DNA of 64,000 bases from AP-15 sp963833745 (GCA_963833745.1 CAWHZD010000002.1:1-64000); one strand, 5' to 3'; positions 1 through 8,968 are shown, numbered from the stretch's first letter. The notes: generated by a model from the sequence alone, not told the origin. Numbers and translations are program-made.

Positions 1-1591
1 CCCAAGGCATCAGTTCGGCGATGCGGTTGATCGGATGCCCGGCGGCGATCCGGGAGAGGGTGCCGGTGAGGTAGGCTTTCGGGTTGACGCGGTTCAATTT
101 CGCGGTCTGCAGGATCGAGTACATTGCGGCGGCACGCTCGCCGCCGGAATGACTGCCGGCGAAGAGCCAGTTGCGTCTTCCTAAGGCTATGCAGCGTATT
201 GCATTTTCGGCGATGTTGTTGTCGGCTTCGAGGCGGGCGTCGGTGGCGAAGCGGGTAAGCGCGGGGCGGCGCTTAATGATGTAGCGGAAGGCCTCGGCAA
301 GCTCTGATCGAGCCGAGAGCTTGCGCTCGGCGGCCTGCGCCCAGGCGAAGAACGCATCGAGCAAGGGGATGGTAGCGACGCGATGTGCCAGCCTCTCGTC
401 TGGCGGGGCGAAGCGAGCCTTGTCCTCGACGGCATAGAATTGTGCGATCCGGTCGAGCGCCGCCTTGGCGACGGTCGATTTCGTCGTTTGCCACACGTCG
501 AAGATGCCCCTGCGGCAATGGCTCCAGCAGGCGACCTCGGTGATCGCCGGCATTGCCGGGAGCCCCGGGCCGGCGTACCGCGCTTCGTAGAGCGCCGCGA
601 ACCCGCTATAGGCATCGGCCTGCAGGAAGCCCTTGAACTGCGCGAGATGGGCTGCCGGGTGCGCGCCGCCGCGGTCGGGGCTGTAGAAGTAGACCGCCGC
701 CGGCGGTGCGGGGCCGCAGAACGGCCGGTCGTCGCGGACATAGACCCACAATCGCCCGGTCCGGGTTCGGCCGAGGCCGGGCTCCAGCACCGGGACCGGC
801 GTGTCGTCGCCGTGGATCTTCTCGGCGGCAAACACGTGGCTGCGGATCCCCTCGACGATCGGCTGCAGCAACCAGACCGCCTGGCCCACCCAATCGCTCA
901 AGGTCGAGCGATCGAGATCGACCCCCTCGCGGGCGTAGATCTCGCTCTGGCGGTACAGCGGAAGGTGATCGGTATATTTCGACACCAAGAGATGCGCCAG
1001 CATGCCCGGAGCGGCGCGCCCGCGCGGTGTCGGCAGAGCCGGCGCCGCCGCTTGGGTGATCGCATCGCAGCGCCGGCAGGCATATTTCGGCCGGACGTGC
1101 CGGATCACCCGGAACCGGCCGGGGACATAGTCGAGCACCTCGGTGACGTCTTCGCCGAGCCGAGCCATGTCGCCGCCGCAGGCCGGACAGGTGCAGGCGC
1201 CATCGTGCTCCGGTTCGTGCACGATTTCCTGGCGGGGCAGATGCTCCGGCAGCGGCTTGCGCTTCGGCCGTGCCGCTTCGCGTACTGGCAGCGGCCGGTC
1301 TTCGGCGGCGGCCTTGCTGATCTCTTCAGCCTCGCCGGCTTCCAATTCCTCGAGGCGCAGCTCCAGCTGTTCGATCTGCCGGGTCAGCCGCTCCGAGGAG
1401 CGTCCGAACTGCATCCGCCGCAGCTTGGCGATCTGGAACTTCAGCTTCTCGATTTCCAGCGTGTGCAGCTGGACGGCGAGCTTTGCCGCCTGCAATTCCG
1501 CGCTCGCCGCCGCCAATTCGCTCTGGCAGGCGAGCGCAAAAGCCCGCAACGCGTCGGGATCGGAGGGCAGATCGGCCGAGGCCAGCAACAT
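1..1591 (-). CDS. tnpC: IS66 family transposase TnpC (3' end cut by window edge)
   Basis: The frame opens with ATG at 1591 and stays open to base 2, giving 530 codons. It runs into the window edge still in frame just after a HPINRIAELMPW-like C-terminal motif, so only a few residues are missing. An N-terminal coiled-coil segment (about residues 15-75) is followed by a CxxC-type zinc-finger region (CTCPACGG, then CRRC) and the DDE transposase core with GDDTPVPV. A DNIAENAIR motif lies near the end. These are standard IS66 TnpC features and the length fits the family. It lies 60 bp downstream of tnpB and is transcribed with it. TnpC is the catalytic DDE recombinase of the element. Confidence 0.9.
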   Translation of the reverse strand, partial: MLLASADLPSDPDALRAFALACQSELAAASAELQAAKLAVQLHTLEIEKLKFQIAKLRRMQFGRSSERLTRQIEQLELRLEELEAGEAEEISKAAAEDRPLPVREAARPKRKPLPEHLPRQEIVHEPEHDGACTCPACGGDMARLGEDVTEVLDYVPGRFRVIRHVRPKYACRRCDAITQAAAPALPTPRGRAAPGMLAHLLVSKYTDHLPLYRQSEIYAREGVDLDRSTLSDWVGQAVWLLQPIVEGIRSHVFAAEKIHGDDTPVPVLEPGLGRTRTGRLWVYVRDDRPFCGPAPPAAVYFYSPDRGGAHPAAHLAQFKGFLQADAYSGFAALYEARYAGPGLPAMPAITEVACWSHCRRGIFDVWQTTKSTVAKAALDRIAQFYAVEDKARFAPPDERLAHRVATIPLLDAFFAWAQAAERKLSARSELAEAFRYIIKRRPALTRFATDARLEADNNIAENAIRCIALGRRNWLFAGSHSGGERAAAMYSILQTAKLNRVNPKAYLTGTLSRIAAGHPINRIAELMPW

Positions 1592-1651
1592 ACCCCGCCT
1601 CTATCGAAGGCAGCCGGCAGACACCAGAACAAACAGAGAATCGCTGACCTG

Positions 1652-2005
1652 TCAAACCAGCATGGGTCGCCGCGGCGCCGGCGGTGCTATCGTTCGCCGC
1701 CAATCCATCGCCTCGACCAGCAGCGCCAACTGCGCCGGCGTCAATGTCAATGTGCCGTCGACGATCGGTGGCCAGACGAATTTGTCGCGTTCCAGCCGCT
1801 TGGCGAACAGGCACAGGCCGCTGCCGTCCCAGTACAGGCCTTTCAGATAATGACCGCGCTTGCTGCGAAAGATGAAAACATGGCCGCTAAACGGGTCGGC
1901 GCCGATGATCTGCTGCACCTTGGCCGCCAGGCCGTCGAACCCGGCGCGCAGATCGATCGGCTGGCAGGCGAGAAACACCTTTGTCCCCGGCGGCAGGCCG
2001 ATCAT
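1652..2005 (-). CDS. tnpB: IS66 family accessory protein TnpB (IS66 Orf2)
   Basis: A 117-residue protein containing the family hallmark segments CQPIDLRAGFDGLAA near the N-terminus and YLKGLYWDGSGLCLFAKRLE in the middle, with a FVWPP motif. IS66 Orf2 proteins are about this size and are needed for efficient transposition, although their exact biochemical role is not settled. The ATG overlaps the tnpA stop as ATGA (2002-2005), which points to translational coupling. The product looks full length and undamaged. Confidence 0.92.
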   Translation of the reverse strand: MIGLPPGTKVFLACQPIDLRAGFDGLAAKVQQIIGADPFSGHVFIFRSKRGHYLKGLYWDGSGLCLFAKRLERDKFVWPPIVDGTLTLTPAQLALLVEAMDWRRTIAPPAPRRPMLV

Positions 2006-2418
2006 CCCGGCCCCCGCACCGCCGCCAGCACCCGCCGCAGCGCCTTCTCGTTGACGCTGCCATCGACACGCACCCGAGCCCCATCCGGCAAATCAATCTC
2101 GATCACCCCGGCGCGCTCGGCCAAGGCCAGACCGGTGACCCGCGAGCATACCCTACCGGTCGCCATCGCCGGGCTCTGGCCGGATGCGTCGGCGATGACG
2201 CCGAGCTCAAGAAATCCCGCCGCTGGTGCCGTTCGCGCCACCAGTGCAGCCGCCTTCCATACCGATCGCCAATTGTACAGCAGGCTCTTCGAGATCCCGC
2301 GCCGGCGGGCCACCACCGAAACCCGGCCGCCCTCCGCCTCCACCTCGGCCATCAGCGCCGCCTTTTCCTCCGGGGTCCACTGCCGGCGGCGCTCAACGCG
2401 CACGATCTCGCCATCCAC
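2002..2418 (-). CDS. tnpA: IS66 family protein TnpA (helix-turn-helix)
   Basis: A 138-residue protein with an N-terminal helix-turn-helix of the transposase-8 type. RRQWTPEEKAALMAEVEAEG is followed by VARRRGISKSLLYNWR, at about residues 11-52. The C-terminal part, with the EIDLPDGARVRVDG segment, is the conserved strand region of IS66 TnpA proteins. It is the first gene of the element, 97 bp inside the GTAA terminus at 2515, and its stop overlaps the tnpB start. Its likely role is DNA binding or regulation of transposition. Confidence 0.9.
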   Translation of the reverse strand: MDGEIVRVERRRQWTPEEKAALMAEVEAEGGRVSVVARRRGISKSLLYNWRSVWKAAALVARTAPAAGFLELGVIADASGQSPAMATGRVCSRVTGLALAERAGVIEIDLPDGARVRVDGSVNEKALRRVLAAVRGPG

Positions 2419-2667
2419 GCCAAAGACTCCTTCTGGACAGTCCAGAAGGACCCAGCTTCCCTCAGCGCGCGCTCCCCGACTACACGCCGCAGGCCGGTTC
2501 AGACCGGACGCTTACGGCTGTTTGGGGCACCGGCGACAGAGACGGTCCCCACCGGTTCGCGCAATGTGAGATCCCGGATCAGATCGTCGCCTGCGACCCA
2601 TCCAGGTCGCATCCCGGTGCCCAAATCCGGTTTTGGCATTCTGCCAAGAGGCATCAATAAACCTCTG

Positions 2668-3660
2668 CTAAGAAAGCAGGCTATTATTCTTCGAAGCCAA
2701 TAGCACTCCCGCACTGTATCCCAAGTGTTTAAGTTGATCCAAAGGTATTTTTTCGATATCCTCGGGCGTAATTTTGAAAGAACACAAACCAAGGGAATGG
2801 AGCTCGTTCAGAAACTCAGCAATGTCGAAGCCCGCGGCCCGAATCTGACCAGGCGACCATTCCATGATTATCTTTAGCTGTGGATTTGCAGATATCGTTT
2901 GCCGGGCACCGCGCAGCGCCAACGGTTCCGCCCCTTCAACGTCGATCTTGATGAAATCGATCCGGTTACCAAACTCCGACAGCAAGTCGTCGATTCTTAG
3001 GCACGCAACCTGAAATGGCTCCGAGTTCGGTTCGCCAAGCGCTTCCAAGAACGCCTCGGGTACTTCGAAGATGCTGGTATTTCCAGATCGCTTAATGCGC
3101 CGATACAGCTTGAGCGTACCCACGGAATCACTGACCGCTGCGTGCTTTGCGGTTGTCCATTCATGGAGGCCGTTGATGTAGATGTTGTCGCGCATCAACT
3201 CGTAGACGTGTTGGCTCGGCTCGACACCGATTACTTTACCTTGGTGACAGAATTGGGCCATTAGGCAGGTAAAGAAACCAAAATTTGCACCTATGTCCAA
3301 GCATCTACTATCGGTCTTTAAATTTCGGAGAAAATAATTTGTTATATCCAACTCGTACATGCCCGACAATATGAGCCACGGACTCAGCAATATATCATCC
3401 GCTTCAAGCAAAAAACCTAAGACGGCATCGGCGATAACGCATTTTGTCAACACTCTATTATGGCCGATATAAGTTGCGCGACCACCATGGCTCATGCGCT
3501 CCAATCTGCCAAGTTGCAATTGCATCTGGTCAAGACGTTCTATTATAGCACTCGAGGTTTCTGCCGCGGATGCATCGATCGGCAAGTCAGTTTGGGTAAG
3601 ACGCGCGAAAACGGCCGTTAGTCTGTGCAACAACTTGGACGCCTTATGGCGAGAACGCAT
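2668..3660 (-). CDS. FkbM family SAM-dependent methyltransferase
   Basis: A 330-residue protein with the FkbM fold. The SAM-binding motif CLDIGANFGFFTCL is at about residues 120-133, an acidic VIGVEPS strand follows, and the family signature DFIKIDVEGAE is at 235-245. A short coiled-coil-like N-terminal segment (about 35-56) precedes the catalytic domain. An AGGAGGG ribosome site lies just upstream of the ATG, which supports this start. FkbM enzymes O-methylate sugars or small molecules, and in polysaccharide loci they are assumed to modify surface glycans. The gene is visibly more A+T rich than most of the window and sits next to the IS66 end, so horizontal transfer is plausible. The substrate is unknown. 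Confidence 0.85.
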   Translation of the reverse strand: MRSRHKASKLLHRLTAVFARLTQTDLPIDASAAETSSAIIERLDQMQLQLGRLERMSHGGRATYIGHNRVLTKCVIADAVLGFLLEADDILLSPWLILSGMYELDITNYFLRNLKTDSRCLDIGANFGFFTCLMAQFCHQGKVIGVEPSQHVYELMRDNIYINGLHEWTTAKHAAVSDSVGTLKLYRRIKRSGNTSIFEVPEAFLEALGEPNSEPFQVACLRIDDLLSEFGNRIDFIKIDVEGAEPLALRGARQTISANPQLKIIMEWSPGQIRAAGFDIAEFLNELHSLGLCSFKITPEDIEKIPLDQLKHLGYSAGVLLASKNNSLLS

Positions 3661-4016
3661 TCACCCTCCTCATCTGACCCCACTGCCCGATCAGTTTCGG
3701 ACCGCCGGCCGCTTTTCTTAGCCAAAATTGCCGCGCTGTAGGATTGTTGGCAAGTGCCGTTGGCTGGATAAGTTGCCGCGAGGCCCATTACGCCTGGCCC
3801 CTCATGGGTGTGATCGCGCGTCGCTCGCGCCCTGCCGGCCCCCGCGGCCCAAATCATGAAATGAATGATCGCTCCCGGACCCTGGGCGAGCCGAGCAGGT
3901 CGGAATAAGATACGCTCCATGATGGATGTCAAATTCGCTTTTGCGGTTGGGGCGGGGGGCGTCGAGGCTCGCTGGGTCTGTGCCGACGGCGCAGTGATGT
4001 TTGCTCGCGAAGACCG
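3661..4016. other. Intergenic stretch between divergent polysaccharide genes
   Basis: This spacer lies between the FkbM gene (minus) and the next plus-strand gene and must hold promoters for both directions. I could not pick out a convincing -35/-10 pair. Apart from the short coupled ORF reported separately (ending at 4020), no gene is supported. Confidence 0.4.
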
Positions 4017-4020
4017 ATGA
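3919..4020 (+). CDS. Possible short ORF coupled to the downstream gene
   Basis: A 33-codon frame starts at 3919 (an in-frame ATG at 3865 would extend it to 51). Its TGA overlaps the ATG of the 351-residue gene as ATGA, a common sign of translational coupling. The downstream gene has no clear ribosome site of its own. The peptide (MMDVKFAFAVGAGGVEARW and onward) matches no family I recognise. It could be a leader peptide, the remnant of a larger gene, or chance. Confidence 0.25.
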   Translation: MMDVKFAFAVGAGGVEARWVCADGAVMFAREDR

Positions 4021-5072
4021 TCTTTTTTTCGATCGGACTGCCAAGCCGTTTCGCCGCTTGGTGCGATGCGCTCATCCTCCGTCTGGCGCAGTCCAGTTTC
4101 GGAGGCGTGGAGTTTGCCCCGGTAAACACGCTTGAGGAGCTGGCTACCGCGGTCTTGAGAACGCGGGCGTCGCACCTCGTTGCGTGTTCGCGGCAACCCG
4201 TCCCACGGCTTCAGAACGAGGTTGTGGATGGCAATCGGCGCTTCGTGGTCGCTATCGGCGATCCGCGTGCTGCGCTGCGCAACCTCTCGGAATCCGGGGT
4301 CGTTGACGTCGTCGGAGCAGCGCGAGCCGTGGCGAGCAGTTGCGCGGCTATACTTTCTTTGACGAGGGCGCCGGGCGCCCTTGTCGTATCCGGCGGTGAG
4401 AGTATGGATTTGACAGCAATTGCGGGTGCGATCGCTGGTCATTTGGAGCTTTCGGTGAGCGAGAGCGAGATAGCGGCGATCGTATCCGATTTACGTGCGG
4501 CGGGTTTGAGGCCGCATCACAATCAGGACAGCGACTGGTCGGACCGGCTCGGCGAGCGCGAACAGGCGATCGTCAATGGAGCTCTGCTGCCCTACCTCTC
4601 GCATTTGGTCTCGGAGGTAGATCTCGAACCGTTGGTTTGGGAGCCCGAGCTCTTTTATATCTTCGAAGATCCGCCTGCTGCCTCGCTGATTCCGGCGAGC
4701 CGGCCCTTGGATATTACCGGCAGGGCGCGCGTCCTGATATACGGACCGTTTATCAACCTGCCGCCGGGACCGTGGTCGGCCACCGTCGTTCTCGGTTTTT
4801 CGGCAGAGGCGGCTGGTATGAGCTTCACCGTCGAGGCATTCGCCGGAAGACAACTTGCGTACACCCAGGTGGAGGCGGTGGACGGTCTGATCATCGAGGC
4901 TAATCTTTCCTTCGTGATTGACAATTCGGTCGATCAACCGGTGCAGATACGGGTTTTTAACGGGCGCCCCGCCTTTGATGGTCGCCTTGCCCTCGGCTAC
5001 GTGACAATGACGCCGCGCGCGGCGGTTTCCGGCGGCATACGTGACCGGCTCGCGGCTCTTCTGCGCGGATGA
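4017..5072 (+). CDS. Uncharacterised polysaccharide-locus protein with C-terminal YGPxxxLPPG domain
   Basis: A 351-residue soluble protein. Residues 1-160 look like an alpha/beta region (FVVAIGDPRAALRNL at about 76-90) and vaguely recall sulfotransferase-like proteins, but no catalytic motif is clear. Residues about 230-335 form a beta-rich module with YGPFINLPPG (242-251). The same type of module is found at the N-terminus of the neighbouring methyltransferase at 5226-6701, where it reads YGPYVNLPRG. I infer a carbohydrate-related binding module. The start overlaps a short upstream ORF as ATGA. The gene stands alone on the plus strand between two minus-strand methyltransferase genes. Its function is unknown. 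Confidence 0.6.
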   Translation: MIFFSIGLPSRFAAWCDALILRLAQSSFGGVEFAPVNTLEELATAVLRTRASHLVACSRQPVPRLQNEVVDGNRRFVVAIGDPRAALRNLSESGVVDVVGAARAVASSCAAILSLTRAPGALVVSGGESMDLTAIAGAIAGHLELSVSESEIAAIVSDLRAAGLRPHHNQDSDWSDRLGEREQAIVNGALLPYLSHLVSEVDLEPLVWEPELFYIFEDPPAASLIPASRPLDITGRARVLIYGPFINLPPGPWSATVVLGFSAEAAGMSFTVEAFAGRQLAYTQVEAVDGLIIEANLSFVIDNSVDQPVQIRVFNGRPAFDGRLALGYVTMTPRAAVSGGIRDRLAALLRG

Positions 5073-5225
5073 TGGGCAAATCGGCTCTGGTTAGTTCCGA
5101 GGTGGCATCCGAAGCTGTCTTTGGCGCCCGGGGTGTCCGCTTTCGTGAGCATGACGAAGAAGGCGGCGGATACCCAGCTCTTAATTCGCACCGGGTCGAC
5201 GGGCCGTGCTACCTCACACGGCGGA

Positions 5226-6701
5226 CTAACGGCCCCGCGTCACGACAATGCCGAACGAAGTCGTAACATATTTAGAAATGTTGAGGCGGAGGCTCACATC
5301 GTCGTTGTATGGCGGCAGATCTACCAGCATGTCGATGAACGAATTACCGGGTTGAATCGGTAATCGCTTTACCTTGTGGCCGCGAGCTTCGAGTCGCCCA
5401 GAGAGTGCCTCAATATCGCGGCGGCGGAATAAAACTGTCTCACCACGGTCAAGCGTCTCGTCGTTAGACGAAAGATTTAATTCGCTTGTATGACACGCGA
5501 CACCGCCGATTTTAAGCGACTTTTCGACGCTGTTGACAACGAAATCTAGACCATTCTCTATCGAACCGAGATGTTCAAAACTGCACGACGACCAACAAAA
5601 GTCAAAATCACGTATACTATCATTGATATCATTCATATCGCAGACTGCGAATTGCACATTTTGGCGGAACGCATTCTCAGCGACGATTTGCGGAAAGAAC
5701 AATTCATCGAGGGAGTTGGCATGCTGGTTGGTCTCTGTCCATCCGGCGCTCGCAATACCGGTTGGCGCGTCAGTCGCGAGTATTTGGCAATCATACTTCG
5801 CAAACAACGAGGGAAGGCACTCTTTACCGACCCCGAAACCCAGGCCGCGCGCGCGTGATCGGATCGCGCCTTCGGCGCACAAATGATGCCAGATGAATGC
5901 AAACTCCCACAATTTGCGATGAAGGCGAGCCGATAGTGCGATCGATTGGCAGAAAGCGGTAAAATCATGATGATAGAAGTCCCGGGCGAGACAATTCGCG
6001 CTGCACATATAATCGCCGTCCTGAAATCCGAAAATCGAGGGATTTGGCAACCGTACCTGATAGGGCTCACTCGCCGCGCCCGACTGCTTGATAAATCTAA
6101 GGTTTGGCTCCAGTGCCAAGATTTCTGACGTCCGCTCCGCAACAAGGGGTGCGAGACGCTTAATCATCGCCGCTTGACGCTGCTTTAGAATTTCGGCTAA
6201 CGGGTGCCGTATGAAGTCTTTGAACTGCCGAAATCGGTCGAGCTGAACAAGGGGCGGCGAGGCGGCTCCATTGCCAATTCCGTCCCGCAAGGTCAATTCG
6301 AGCGACGCGGTATTGACATTACGAAATTCGATTTCCAAACAGTCTATCGTCGCCGAGACGTGCTCTCTGCATTGCAATCGTACTTGACATTGTGACATGG
6401 CTCTGTTGAACTCAAAGAAAATACCGATCTGATTCTCTGATACTAGATCAAACGGAACGGACGTGACGACCTGTGCTTCCATGCCGGTACAGACATCAAT
6501 CAAACCGCGCCCGTGGACGCGGCTTCCGGGTGCAAAACGTACTAACGCGTAATATTGACCTCTGGGTAGATTAACATAGGGACCGTAAAGCCCGCAACCG
6601 CCACCGGAGTTTTCCAATAGGATTTGATCACCGCGCTTTGAGCCGATCTCTGTGTAAAGCCGTGGATTGCTCCCAAGATAGCGTAGCGCCAAACTGGACA
6701 T
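5226..6701 (-). CDS. Two-domain protein: YGPYxNLP module plus class I methyltransferase
   Basis: A 491-residue protein. Residues about 12-128 form a beta-rich module with YGPYVNLPRGQYYALVRF (39-56), related to the C-terminus of the 4017-5072 product. A linker and helical segment follow, then a class I SAM methyltransferase-like domain: GLGFGVGKE at 286-294, an acidic strand end ATDAP (309-313), and FCWSSCSFEHLGS at 368-380 in the motif IV position. AGGAA upstream of ATG 6701 supports the start. Base composition is clearly more A+T rich than the flanking core genes. Its likely role is modification of a surface glycan. The acceptor is unknown. Confidence 0.65.
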   Translation of the reverse strand: MSSLALRYLGSNPRLYTEIGSKRGDQILLENSGGGCGLYGPYVNLPRGQYYALVRFAPGSRVHGRGLIDVCTGMEAQVVTSVPFDLVSENQIGIFFEFNRAMSQCQVRLQCREHVSATIDCLEIEFRNVNTASLELTLRDGIGNGAASPPLVQLDRFRQFKDFIRHPLAEILKQRQAAMIKRLAPLVAERTSEILALEPNLRFIKQSGAASEPYQVRLPNPSIFGFQDGDYMCSANCLARDFYHHDFTAFCQSIALSARLHRKLWEFAFIWHHLCAEGAIRSRARGLGFGVGKECLPSLFAKYDCQILATDAPTGIASAGWTETNQHANSLDELFFPQIVAENAFRQNVQFAVCDMNDINDSIRDFDFCWSSCSFEHLGSIENGLDFVVNSVEKSLKIGGVACHTSELNLSSNDETLDRGETVLFRRRDIEALSGRLEARGHKVKRLPIQPGNSFIDMLVDLPPYNDDVSLRLNISKYVTTSFGIVVTRGR

Positions 6702-7240
6702 ATGTTCCTAACTAGCTTGCGTGTTGTTCAGAATGCGGTCCGCGATACCCGAACCGATGTCACCGGCGCTGAGACTACGACCTTAAATCTTTTTCCTCAG
6801 TCGGATTGAGACTGAGCTCAACGGTCTTCAAGACCACCGAACCTGGGACGACCGGGTTCGAAGCATTGTTGGGGGCAGTGCGCAACGAAGAAATCGGAAC
6901 CTAACTCGACCATATCAAACCAAGTCCTTCCCATCTACTCCCACTGCCCCTACCATCGCACGCCGATGGGTTGACTCCCTATCTTCCCATTTTCCTGCCC
7001 GCCAAGCAAACCGCCGTGGCGCGCGTACCCAGAACCTCGCGCAGCGACCCACAGCCTATGACCCCTTGGACGAGTTCGCCCGCCTGGCACCAGTTTCGAT
7101 GTGCATTGATAACAAGGGCAAAATAATACAAGTGTTGTGGACCCCTCAGACCCAACTTCCGCAGTTTGGATTTGAAGACGGCTGATTATCAACGGCTTGG
7201 AGGCCATTTTCAGATTTAGGCACCACATTTTCTGGGGGGT
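6702..7240. other. Non-coding stretch between methyltransferase gene and IS1634-type element
   Basis: No supported gene in about 540 bases. It contains the region upstream of the 5226-6701 gene, a weak tRNA-Sec-like string that does not fold (see the rejected list) and, at its right end, one copy of the direct repeat that flanks the transposase gene. Confidence 0.4.
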
Positions 7241-8968
7241 TCAGCGGGCGGGCGGCATCTCCTGGAAGACGGGCGGCAGGGTGATCTCGATAGCGCGGCA
7301 GATCGGATCAATGGTTGCGCCGGGAGCGGTGCGCAGTCGGGCCCGGCGACCATCCTGTTCGACCTCGATCTCACTGAGGTCGGCAAGATCATCGATGATG
7401 CGCTGCCATTCGAGCTTGCTGCGGCGTGCCGCCAGACGGTCCGTCAGTTCCTTGCGCAGCACCAGGGCGAGGAAGGTGCAGAAGACGTGGCCGCGGATGC
7501 CGGCATCGGTTTTGTGGAAGATCGGCCGGGTGGCAAGCAGCGCTTTTGCGGTTTTGAAGGCGTCCTCCACGGCGAGGAGGTTACGGTATCGCAGGACGAC
7601 TTGGAGGGCGGAGATTTTCGTGTTGGTGCGCAGCACGAACAGGCCGTCGAAGCGGGCGTCGGCCTCGACCTTGGCCCGATCAATGACAAAGCCGTCGCCC
7701 ACGGGCGTCTTGAGGAAACGGCGGAAGCCCTTGTTGGCGACCAGTGCCTTGTCGCCTTGCGCGAGCTTGCGCTCGAGGCCGGCGATCAGTTCGGCGCGCG
7801 CCTCGGCATCCTTTCTGGCTTCCTCGTCATTGCGACAGATGATGTAGCGCCGCCCGGCGATTGTGGTCTCCCTGACGGCGAGTTCAGTCTCGCCCTTCTG
7901 CCGCCGGATGAGCAGCGGCACGCTGACGCCGTCATCCTCAATGACCTCGGCGCGCACCTCGCGGCTGGTGCGCTCGCGCACGCCGAGAATGTACTCGATC
8001 TTCTCGGCTTCGAGCGCCGCCATGGTGTGGGCGCTGATCATGCCGCGATCGGCGACGATGCAGGTCCGGGCGATGTCGAAGCGATCGCGCAGGCGGCGCA
8101 CCACCGGCAACAACATCGTCACGTCGGCAGTGTTGCCCGGCATCAGGAACGAGGCGATCGGCCGGTCGGCGTCATCCAGCACGATGCCGAGCACGACCTG
8201 CTTCAAGTGCCCTCGGTAGTCCTTGGAATGGCCGCGCTGACCCAGGTTCTCACCGCCGGCGCCCTCGAACCATAACGTCGTCGTATCGAAGAAGGCGATC
8301 GACACCGCACCGAACAGCGGCTGGCGATGCCGGTAGAGCGCTTCCTCGATCGCCTCGGCGGTGCCGCGGCCGTGCTCGTCGATTTCGCCGAGCCAGGCCA
8401 TCGCCTTGTACGCCTCGTCGAGCCCGAGCCCTTCGGCGCCGGGGACGCGCAAGCCGTTGCGCCATTCGCTCGCGTGGCGGTCGGAACCCGAGACCGTCAG
8501 CCGATGCAGTACGGTGAGATAGACCGCCCGCTCGACATCGAAGCCGAAGCGCCGGTCGGCGAGCAGGCTGGTGAGCACGTCGCGGCATCCGGTTTCGGCC
8601 CACAACCGGCCGAACACCAAATCGGGTCCGATGCTGACGCGGCGCAGTTCCGGCAACTCGCCGCGATAGAAGCTCGACAGCACGATCGTCCGTCGCGAAT
8701 GCCGCGCCGCCGAGGCGATCAGCCCGTCGATCAGGCCGGAGGCTTCGACCTCGTCGCGCCGGCCGAGCGCCTTGATGACGCGCTGAACGTGGCGCCCGCC
8801 CTCGCGTGCGTTCTCGACGAGGTAGAGGTACTCATAGGCTCCGATCTTCTTGACGCGGACGAACATGGCGCGGCACCCTGCTTGCGGCAAGGGCACCACG
8901 ATTCGTCGCCACTTCTCAAGATAAATAAACCGTCTCAATCACAAAAATGTCGATCATTTAGCACCACA
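7214..8968 (-). mobile_element. IS1634-type insertion sequence
   Basis: One transposase gene fills nearly all of this stretch. ATTTAGGCACCACA at 7214-7227 and ATTTAGCACCACA at 8956-8968 form a near-perfect direct repeat around it. IS1634 is known for long and variable target duplications, so the repeat may be part of one, but I could not assign terminal inverted repeats. The outer limits are therefore approximate. Confidence 0.6.
7241..8866 (-). CDS. IS1634 family transposase
   Basis: From ATG 8866 the protein has 541 residues and begins MFVRVKKIGAYEYLYLVEN, the usual N-terminus of this family (R-rich, QRVIKALGR following). The frame could be extended 24 codons to a TTG at 8938, but that segment is not family-like. 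The IS4-superfamily DDE core shows AFFDTTTLWFE with the first acidic residue, CIVADRGMIS with the second, and a YRNLLAVEDAFKTAK segment (YREK-like region, with the Glu) towards the C-terminus. The frame is intact, so the element may be active. It interrupts the polysaccharide gene block. Confidence 0.85.
   Translation of the reverse strand: MFVRVKKIGAYEYLYLVENAREGGRHVQRVIKALGRRDEVEASGLIDGLIASAARHSRRTIVLSSFYRGELPELRRVSIGPDLVFGRLWAETGCRDVLTSLLADRRFGFDVERAVYLTVLHRLTVSGSDRHASEWRNGLRVPGAEGLGLDEAYKAMAWLGEIDEHGRGTAEAIEEALYRHRQPLFGAVSIAFFDTTTLWFEGAGGENLGQRGHSKDYRGHLKQVVLGIVLDDADRPIASFLMPGNTADVTMLLPVVRRLRDRFDIARTCIVADRGMISAHTMAALEAEKIEYILGVRERTSREVRAEVIEDDGVSVPLLIRRQKGETELAVRETTIAGRRYIICRNDEEARKDAEARAELIAGLERKLAQGDKALVANKGFRRFLKTPVGDGFVIDRAKVEADARFDGLFVLRTNTKISALQVVLRYRNLLAVEDAFKTAKALLATRPIFHKTDAGIRGHVFCTFLALVLRKELTDRLAARRSKLEWQRIIDDLADLSEIEVEQDGRRARLRTAPGATIDPICRAIEITLPPVFQEMPPAR

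Larger units (their letters stand above)
1..2515 (-). mobile_element. IS66-family insertion sequence (left part beyond window edge)
   Basis: Three minus-strand genes in the canonical IS66 order tnpA, tnpB, tnpC fill this stretch. The end upstream of tnpA is marked by the minus-strand terminus GTAAGCGTCCGG, which starts at 2515 and fits the GTAA-type ends known for IS66 elements. The other terminus lies outside the window, so the inverted repeat and the expected 8-bp target duplication (candidate bases 2516-2523) cannot be compared here. The element abuts a surface-polysaccharide gene block. Confidence 0.88.

Noticed and set aside
383..2569. 728-codon plus-strand frame across the IS66 element
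   Set aside because: It is antisense to tnpC, tnpB and tnpA, which have clear family motifs, and the protein is Arg/Ala/Pro-rich without recognisable domains.
6795..6880. tRNA-Sec-like string with CTTCAAG loop and GGGTTCGAA T-loop
   Set aside because: The anticodon and T stems do not pair and no acceptor stem is found. It may be a remnant or chance.
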